Assembly: GCA_020431745.1 (NCBI GenBank)
Contig: JAGQHR010000034.1
Span: 1-12,599, forward strand
Source: Candidatus Eiseniibacteriota bacterium
GTDB lineage: Bacteria > Eisenbacteria > RBG-16-71-46 > CAIMUX01
Length of the DNA: 12,599 nt
Direction of reading: 5' to 3'
Shown: in pieces, positions 1 to 4,417 of the stretch
How positions within the stretch are numbered: position 1 is the first letter of the stretch
How the letters are laid out: every line of letters starts with the position of its first letter
Position numbers and translations under genes: made by a program
Notes under the pieces: generated by a model
Told to the model about the DNA's origin: nothing
The model's database searches: none
Seen by the model: the letters and a program-made list of their open reading frames with translations, nothing else

Positions 1-321
1 GTAGAGCTTGGCCAGGTTGAGGGCGTCCCGACGGTCCGTCTTCTGCCGGTCCCCCGCTCGGGAAGGAATGAGGGAGGGCGCGATAACCTCACACTGGAAC
101 CCATCCTTCTCCAGCACGCGATGGACGACAAAGCCGCAGCCCGAAGCCTCATAGCAGGAACGGATCGTTCCCTTCTCCGAGAGCTTCCGGAACAGCTTCC
201 GCAGCTGATTCAAGTCGGCGGGCAGCCGAACGATCTGCGCCTCCGAAGTTTCTCCCTCGAGAATGGCAGCGGTCGTGGAGTTCTTGTGGACATCGAGTCC
301 GACCCAGATAATGGATGGCAC
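1..321 (-). CDS. IS110-family transposase, N-terminal 107 residues (partial, cut by the left edge)
   Basis: This is the catalytic N-terminal RuvC-like (DEDD) domain of an IS110-family recombinase, which excises and integrates the element through a circular intermediate. Translating from the GTG at 321-319 gives IIWVGLDVHKNSTTAAILEG near the N-terminus. The four acidic residues expected for the family are present: Asp10 (GLDVHK), Glu58 (CYEASGCG), and Asp96 and Asp99 (KTDRRDA). Spacing agrees with full-length family members, where these acidic residues fall in about the first 105-110 residues. The start is supported by a perfect AGGAGGT six bases upstream; the frame stays open back to a TAG at 393-391 but has no better start. 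The C-terminal Tnp_20-like domain with the catalytic serine lies outside the window, so intactness cannot be judged. Family assignment is firm; activity is unknown. Confidence 0.9.
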   Translation of the reverse strand, partial: MPSIIWVGLDVHKNSTTAAILEGETSEAQIVRLPADLNQLRKLFRKLSEKGTIRSCYEASGCGFVVHRVLEKDGFQCEVIAPSLIPSRAGDRQKTDRRDALNLAKLY

Positions 322-426
322 GGCTGGACCTCCTGTGTCTGTGACCCTCGTGGTCACATGTGGCTCTGGCTGAGCGGCACCCCCGCCCAGCTAACCCACG
401 ATAACCACGGGGTCCAGCCGTTCCAT
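315..426 (-). ncRNA. Candidate structured RNA in the IS110 left end (bridge/seek-RNA-like, or a translational leader)
   Basis: In minus-strand RNA three helices form a three-way junction. The closing stem pairs 426-411 with 330-315: 16 positions, 15 paired, one mismatch at 422/319. Hairpin A pairs 408-403 with 365-360 (6 bp), then an asymmetric internal loop (11 nt at 402-392, 3 nt at 368-366), then a 9-bp stem 391-383/377-369 with a 5-nt loop. Hairpin B pairs 358-352 with 346-340 (7 bp, loop 351-347). Two pairs in hairpin A (404/364 and 387/373) are G-U in minus-strand RNA but would be A-C mismatches in plus-strand RNA, so the minus-strand transcript is the one that folds. Position directly 5' of an IS110 transposase, and a stem with an internal loop, match what is known of IS110 guide RNAs. 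However, the closing stem includes the transposase start codon, which also allows a leader that controls translation. Exact ends and function are inferred. Confidence 0.45.
315..426. repeat. Near-perfect 16-bp inverted repeat spanning the transposase start
   Basis: On the plus strand the left arm ATGGCACGGCTGGACC (315-330) is complementary to GGTCCAGCCGTTCCAT (411-426) except at 319/422. The inner 11 bp (320-330/411-421) are perfect. It encloses 80 bases that contain two further hairpins (340-358 and 360-408). Confidence 0.9.
328..334 (-). promoter_or_regulatory. Shine-Dalgarno of the IS110 transposase, partly inside an RNA stem
   Basis: On the minus strand the sequence reads AGGAGGT, then six bases, then GTG. 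It fixes the transposase start at 321 rather than an upstream in-frame GTG at 357. The last three bases of this site (330-328) and the GTG itself lie inside the 3' arm of the long stem 330-315/426-411, so the site could be masked when the leader RNA is folded. Confidence 0.8.
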
Positions 427-612
427 ATGGTCTAGTCGTCTCGGGCTGCAACGGGCTGGGCGTCTGCGACGGGACGCCCGGTCCGGATCCGACCTTCCGC
501 ACGAACGCCTTCCGGCTTCGTCGCCGAGTGATTCGGAGCGATCGCGATCCCGCGGTGTAGACTGGGGATGTCGTTTGAAATCGCCATCGTCTACCGTGCG
601 AGCTGATCTTCC
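427..612. other. Intergenic region between the IS110 leader and the PDE-EEP gene
   Basis: Apart from the hairpin at 452-485, I see no gene here. The outer (left) end of the insertion sequence should lie in this stretch but shows no recognisable boundary. TTGAAA at 575-580 resembles a -35 element but has no credible -10 partner at the right spacing, so no promoter is called for the downstream gene. Confidence 0.4.
452..485. repeat. Strong hairpin upstream of the IS110 leader structure
   Basis: GGGCGTC (458-464) and GACGCCC (473-479) form a perfect 7-bp stem with an 8-base loop. On the plus strand the stem extends to 13 bp (452-464/473-485) using two G-T pairs (455/482 and 457/480); on the minus strand those two become A-C mismatches. 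No run of T follows, so it is not a standard terminator. It may be the 5' stem-loop of the IS110 guide RNA, or a hairpin in the leader of the gene at 613. Confidence 0.6.
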
Positions 613-3138
613 ATGATGGATCGCGTCGAAATCCTGGTTCGACGGGTCCGGCACGCCTTCAGCCGGAGCCGTTGGAGCGGCCGCTTTGCCGGTCAGGAGT
701 CCGCTGCCCTCCAGCACGAACGACCCGGTATCGTCCTGATCCAGGTCGACGGCCTCGGCGAGACCGTGCTCCGGGAGGCCCTCGAACGCGGTCATCTTCC
801 CTTTCTGTCGCGACTGATCCAGCGGGAGGGGCACCAGGTCCTCTCGCTGTATTCGGGACTTCCCAGCAGCACCCCCGGCTTTCAGGCGGAGCTCTTCTTC
901 GGGGAGCGTTCCGCCGTACCCGCCTTCTGTTACCGCGACCCGGAGCTGCACCGGACGCTCAGCCTCAACGACCCGGCCGCCGCGGCCGCGATCGAGGCCC
1001 GGCTCAAGGCCGAAGGCAGCGGGTTGCTCCGCGGAGGATCGGCCTGGTCCAACATCTTTAGCGGGGGCGCGGCCGAGCCACACCTGTGCGCGTCCACCGC
1101 GGAGGTCCGTACCGCCCGCGACGTGCTCAGTCCGCGCCGTTGGGTCGCCCTCTCCCTCTGGCACGTTTGGAGCTTCTTCCGGGCCTTCGGGACCTTCCTC
1201 CTGGTTTCGATCCTCGCCGCCGTCGATCTGTTCCGCGGCAGGTTCTCCTTCCGGGAGTTCCTCCGGGAGCTGCGCCTGGTGCCTCTGCGCGTGCTGGTGA
1301 GCGTCGTCATGCGCGAGATCGTCGTCGCCGGGGCGACCATCGATCTCCATCGGGGTCTGCCGGTCGTCCAGCTCAACCTGCTCGGATACGACGAGCACGC
1401 GCACCGGCGGGGTCCGAAGTCGCGATTCGCGCTCTGGTCGTTGCGCGGCATCGACAAGGCGATCCATCGGGTCTGGCACGCCATGCGCGCGTCCCGGGCG
1501 CGCGACTATCAGATCTGGGTCTACTCGGATCACGGGCAGGAGGAGGTCCGCTCGTTCGCGGCCGCTCACCACGAGTCGGTTCCGCGTGCGGTGGCCCGCG
1601 TCTATGACGAGCTGACGCGGACCTTCCACGAAGAAACGGACGGACGGCCGGAAACGATTCTGGATCCGTCACGACCCAGCACGATCGAACGATCCCGGTG
1701 GCTCGGTTCGAAGATGCTGGAGAAGCGATTGCGCGAGGCCGCACCGGAGCCCAGCTCGCGTGGCGCGACACGAGTGACCAGCCGGTTCGGGGACATCATC
1801 GTGACCCACCAGGGGCCGACGGGAGCGATCTATCTGCCGCGGCAGCACTCGCCGGAGTTCCTGGACCGGCTGGGCGAGCGGCTGGTGCGCGACGGTCACA
1901 TCCCGATGGCCGTGCGGCGGACCGAGGATGGTGCGGGCCTGGCGTGGAGTGCCCGCGGGAGCCATCGACTTCCCCAGCAGGCGGGGGCGCTTCTGGGGGA
2001 GGACCACCCGCATCTTCGCGAGGTTTCGCAGGATCTGGTCGGTCTCGCCCATCACCCGGGGGCGGGGGACATCCTGATCTTCGGCTGGGATCGCGAAGGA
2101 CCGCTTTCCCTGCAGGAGGAGCGCGGGTCCCACGGCGGCCCGGGACCGAACGAAACCTCCGCGTTCGTCCTCGTGCCTCCGGAGGCGCACGCGTTCGCCG
2201 CGTTGCCTCGCGTCCTGCGTCCGAGCTCGTTGCGGTCGGCTCTTCTGCGCGTGATGGGACGATGGCCGGGAGAGGGCGCCGAAGAAAGCGCACCCGAGTA
2301 TCGTCCACCCCGGCTGACGCGCCGGGGGCTCGCACCGTCGACCAGCCTCCGGATCATGACCTACAACGTGCACGGGTGCCGCGGGACCGACGGAATCTAC
2401 GCGCCGCAACGAATCGCCCGCGTCATCGCCCGCGAACGTCCGGACATCATCTGTCTTCAGGAGCTGGACCAGGAGCGGGCGCGTTCGGGTGGCGTCGATC
2501 AGGTGCACCAGATCGCGCAACGTCTCCAACGCGAGTACCTCTTCCATGTCGTTTCGCAGCTGGACGACGGCAACTTCGGGAACGCGATTCTTTCCTCGCT
2601 CCCGATCCGACTCCATCGGGCGGGTGCGCTTCCCTCGGCGGCGCGGGCGAAGAACGTATTCAATCTCTGGCCGAGGGGCGTGCTCTGGGCCGTGGTGGAC
2701 GTCGAGGGCCATCCCGTCCAGGTCTTGAACACGCATCTGAGCATCCTGCCGGCGGAGCGGCATCTGCAGGTCGAGGCCCTCCTCGGTCCGGAGTGGCTGC
2801 GGTCGCCCGAATGCCACGGAGCCGTCGTGCTCGCGGGGGATTTCAACGCCGGGGCATCGTCCCGCACGATGACGCGCCTTCAGGAAGCGATCACCAACGC
2901 CGTGCCCGAACGGCTCGATGGACGCGCGCTGCGAACCTGGACCGGGTCGGTGCCGCTGCGCCGCCTCGACCACATCCTGATCAGCTCCTCGCTCGCGATG
3001 ACGGGAGTCCGAGCGCCGCGCACGGCCGTTTCCCGGGTCGCTTCCGATCACGTGCCCCTGGTCGTCGACGTCACGGTGACCTTCACCGACCTGCCGCGCG
3101 TTCGGACCGAGCTGACCCCGGCCCGACAATCGTCCTAG
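613..3138 (+). CDS. Two-domain phosphohydrolase: alkaline-phosphatase-superfamily phosphodiesterase fused to an EEP-family domain
   Basis: 841 residues. Residues ~38-545 are a type I phosphodiesterase/nucleotide-pyrophosphatase-like domain of the alkaline phosphatase superfamily, with the full two-metal set: Asp46 (IQVDGLG), nucleophile Thr87 (SGLPSSTPGFQ), Asp260/His264 (YDEHAHRRG), Asp306/His307 (YSDHGQEE) and His507 (GSHGGPG). An inserted hydrophobic stretch (~177-207) could be a membrane segment. After a linker, residues ~577-826 are an endonuclease/exonuclease/phosphatase domain: Asn585 (MTYNVHG), Glu617 (CLQELD), His708 (NTHL), Asp743/Asn745 (GDFNAG), Asp786/His787 (RLDHIL) and Asp812/His813 (SDHVPL). 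Both halves look active; substrates (phosphodiester lipid, nucleotide or sugar) cannot be told. The ATG at 613 is followed at once by another ATG at 616, and neither has a clear Shine-Dalgarno. There is no signal peptide. Threonine synthase follows after 19 bases, so co-transcription is likely, though no functional link is evident. Confidence 0.88.
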   Translation: MMDRVEILVRRVRHAFSRSRWSGRFAGQESAALQHERPGIVLIQVDGLGETVLREALERGHLPFLSRLIQREGHQVLSLYSGLPSSTPGFQAELFFGERSAVPAFCYRDPELHRTLSLNDPAAAAAIEARLKAEGSGLLRGGSAWSNIFSGGAAEPHLCASTAEVRTARDVLSPRRWVALSLWHVWSFFRAFGTFLLVSILAAVDLFRGRFSFREFLRELRLVPLRVLVSVVMREIVVAGATIDLHRGLPVVQLNLLGYDEHAHRRGPKSRFALWSLRGIDKAIHRVWHAMRASRARDYQIWVYSDHGQEEVRSFAAAHHESVPRAVARVYDELTRTFHEETDGRPETILDPSRPSTIERSRWLGSKMLEKRLREAAPEPSSRGATRVTSRFGDIIVTHQGPTGAIYLPRQHSPEFLDRLGERLVRDGHIPMAVRRTEDGAGLAWSARGSHRLPQQAGALLGEDHPHLREVSQDLVGLAHHPGAGDILIFGWDREGPLSLQEERGSHGGPGPNETSAFVLVPPEAHAFAALPRVLRPSSLRSALLRVMGRWPGEGAEESAPEYRPPRLTRRGLAPSTSLRIMTYNVHGCRGTDGIYAPQRIARVIARERPDIICLQELDQERARSGGVDQVHQIAQRLQREYLFHVVSQLDDGNFGNAILSSLPIRLHRAGALPSAARAKNVFNLWPRGVLWAVVDVEGHPVQVLNTHLSILPAERHLQVEALLGPEWLRSPECHGAVVLAGDFNAGASSRTMTRLQEAITNAVPERLDGRALRTWTGSVPLRRLDHILISSSLAMTGVRAPRTAVSRVASDHVPLVVDVTVTFTDLPRVRTELTPARQSS

Positions 3139-3157
3139 CCCGATCCGAGAGGAGAAC

Positions 3158-4408
3158 ATGCACACCCGTCTCGTCTGTTCTGAAACCGGAGAAACTGTCC
3201 CGATCGATCGGCTGCAGAATCTGAGTCCGGCCGGACGTCCGTTACTGGCGGACTACGATCTGGAGGCGCTGCGAGAGTCGTTCACACCGTCCGTCGTGCG
3301 CGCGCGGAAGCAGCGATCGTTCTGGCGCTTCTGGGAAGTCCTGCCGGTCGCGCGACCGGAGGACGCGATCTCCCTCGGAGAGGGATGCACTCCCCTCCTC
3401 GCGTGCGAGCGACGGGGCGCGTTCGCCGGCTTCGAGCGGCTCTTCGTGAAGGACGAGGCGTTCAATCCCACCGGCAGCTTCAAGGCGCGCGGCATGGCGG
3501 CCGCGATCACCCGGGCGAAGGCGCTCGGTGCGCAGGTCGTCGCCCTTCCTTCGGCGGGGAACGCTGCGGGTGCGGCCACCTCTTATGCGGCAAGGGCGGG
3601 ACTCGGCTGCGTGCTCTTCATGCCGGAGGACACGCCGCCGGCGAACATCGTCGAGTCCGTCGCGGGGGGCGCGCGGGTGTTCCTGGTGAACGGGCTCATC
3701 GGGGATTGCGGAAAGCTCGTGCGCGCCGGGGTGGAACGCTTCGGCTGGTTCGATCTCTCGACGCTCAAGGAACCCTTTCGTATCGAGGGCAAGAAGACCA
3801 TGGGCTACGAGCTCGCCTTCGATCTCGCGGACCACGAGGGATCGGGCGGACTGCAGCTACCCGACGTCATCCTCTATCCGACGGGAGGCGGCACCGGGCT
3901 CATCGGGATGTGGAAGGCGTTCGCCGAGATGGAACGACTGGGTTGGATCGGGTCCGCGCGGCCGCGCATGGTCGTGGTCCAGGCGGAAGGTTGCGCGCCC
4001 ATCGTGACCGCGTTCCGGCAAGGGGAGGAGCGGGCCACACCCTTCCCCAACGCTCGCACGGTGGCGTCGGGATTGCGCGTTCCGGCCGCCATCGGCGACT
4101 TCCTGATGCTCCGCGTGCTCCGGGAGAGTGGGGGCACGGCGGTCACGGTCACCGATGACGAGCTCCTTCGCGGGGTCGACGAGCTTTCTCGGGAGCAGGG
4201 GATCTATGCGTGTCCCGAGGGTGGAGCCGTTTGGGCGGCGGCTCGGAAGCTCCGCGACGACGGGTGGTTGCGTTCCAATGAGCGGGTCGTGCTCTTCAAC
4301 ACGGGCGCGGGGCTCAAGTACAACCACCTGGTCGACACCACGGGTGTCCCGCGGATCGATCATCGGGATCCCGACGCGTTGAGCGCGATCGCGGGTTCGA
4401 TGGGATGA
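3158..4408 (+). CDS. thrC: Threonine synthase (PLP-dependent, fold type II)
   Basis: Cytoplasmic enzyme that converts O-phospho-L-homoserine to L-threonine and phosphate with pyridoxal phosphate. 416 residues, a normal length for the compact bacterial/plant-like type. Lys109 in NPTGSFKARG is the Schiff-base lysine; TGGGTG at 242-247 is the phosphate-binding loop; RIEGKKTMGYELA (~208-220) is characteristic of threonine synthases and separates it from threonine dehydratase and cysteine synthase. The N-terminal segment, which in many homologues is a zinc ribbon, keeps only Cys7 (LVCSETGE); the second Cys pair is replaced by NLSPAGRPLL, so no zinc site is expected. A good Shine-Dalgarno (AGGAG, 3150-3154) supports the ATG. 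It lies 19 bases after the PDE-EEP gene, and its stop is 7 bases from the stop of the convergent flippase gene. No other threonine-pathway gene is in view. Confidence 0.92.
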   Translation: MHTRLVCSETGETVPIDRLQNLSPAGRPLLADYDLEALRESFTPSVVRARKQRSFWRFWEVLPVARPEDAISLGEGCTPLLACERRGAFAGFERLFVKDEAFNPTGSFKARGMAAAITRAKALGAQVVALPSAGNAAGAATSYAARAGLGCVLFMPEDTPPANIVESVAGGARVFLVNGLIGDCGKLVRAGVERFGWFDLSTLKEPFRIEGKKTMGYELAFDLADHEGSGGLQLPDVILYPTGGGTGLIGMWKAFAEMERLGWIGSARPRMVVVQAEGCAPIVTAFRQGEERATPFPNARTVASGLRVPAAIGDFLMLRVLRESGGTAVTVTDDELLRGVDELSREQGIYACPEGGAVWAAARKLRDDGWLRSNERVVLFNTGAGLKYNHLVDTTGVPRIDHRDPDALSAIAGSMG

Positions 4409-4417
4409 GCGCGCGCT
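4408..4417. repeat. Palindrome AGCGCGCGCT between two convergent stop codons
   Basis: A perfect 10-bp palindrome fills the 7-base gap between thrC and the flippase-GT gene and overlaps both stop codons (TGA on plus, TAG on minus). It has no T tract and no loop, so it is not a convincing intrinsic terminator. No other terminator is visible for either gene. Confidence 0.5.

Larger units (their letters stand above)
1..426 (-). mobile_element. IS110-family insertion sequence, 5' (left-end) portion; continues beyond the left edge
   Basis: A DEDD transposase of the IS110 family begins at base 321 on the minus strand and runs off the left edge, so only the left-end side of the element is in the window. 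Established knowledge: IS110-family elements usually lack conventional terminal inverted repeats, and in the IS110 subgroup the non-coding left end encodes a structured guide ('bridge' or 'seek') RNA. The strongly structured stretch 315-426 fits that position. The outer end could not be located because no conventional terminal repeat is expected; it must lie between about 426 and the start of the next gene at 613. The right limit given here is only the end of the structure that I can see. Confidence 0.7.

Noticed and set aside
557..594. GTAGAC/GTCTAC 6-bp inverted repeat upstream of the gene at 613
   Set aside because: Short arms with a 26-base loop; common by chance in this composition.
391..1629. 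A 412-codon minus-strand open frame crossing from the IS leader into the PDE-EEP gene
   Set aside because: No domain resemblance; it spans the IS/gene boundary and lies antisense to conserved catalytic motifs.
1669..3165. A 498-codon minus-strand open frame, and a 508-codon plus-strand frame at 1698-3224, overlapping the PDE-EEP gene
   Set aside because: Both are shadows of the 613-3138 gene: biased Arg/Gly/Pro composition, no motifs, and full overlap with a frame that carries two complete catalytic sets.
4408..4417. Bidirectional terminator between thrC and the flippase-GT gene
   Set aside because: The palindrome has no loop room and no flanking T run, and it lies within the stop codons; it is probably a chance GC alternation.
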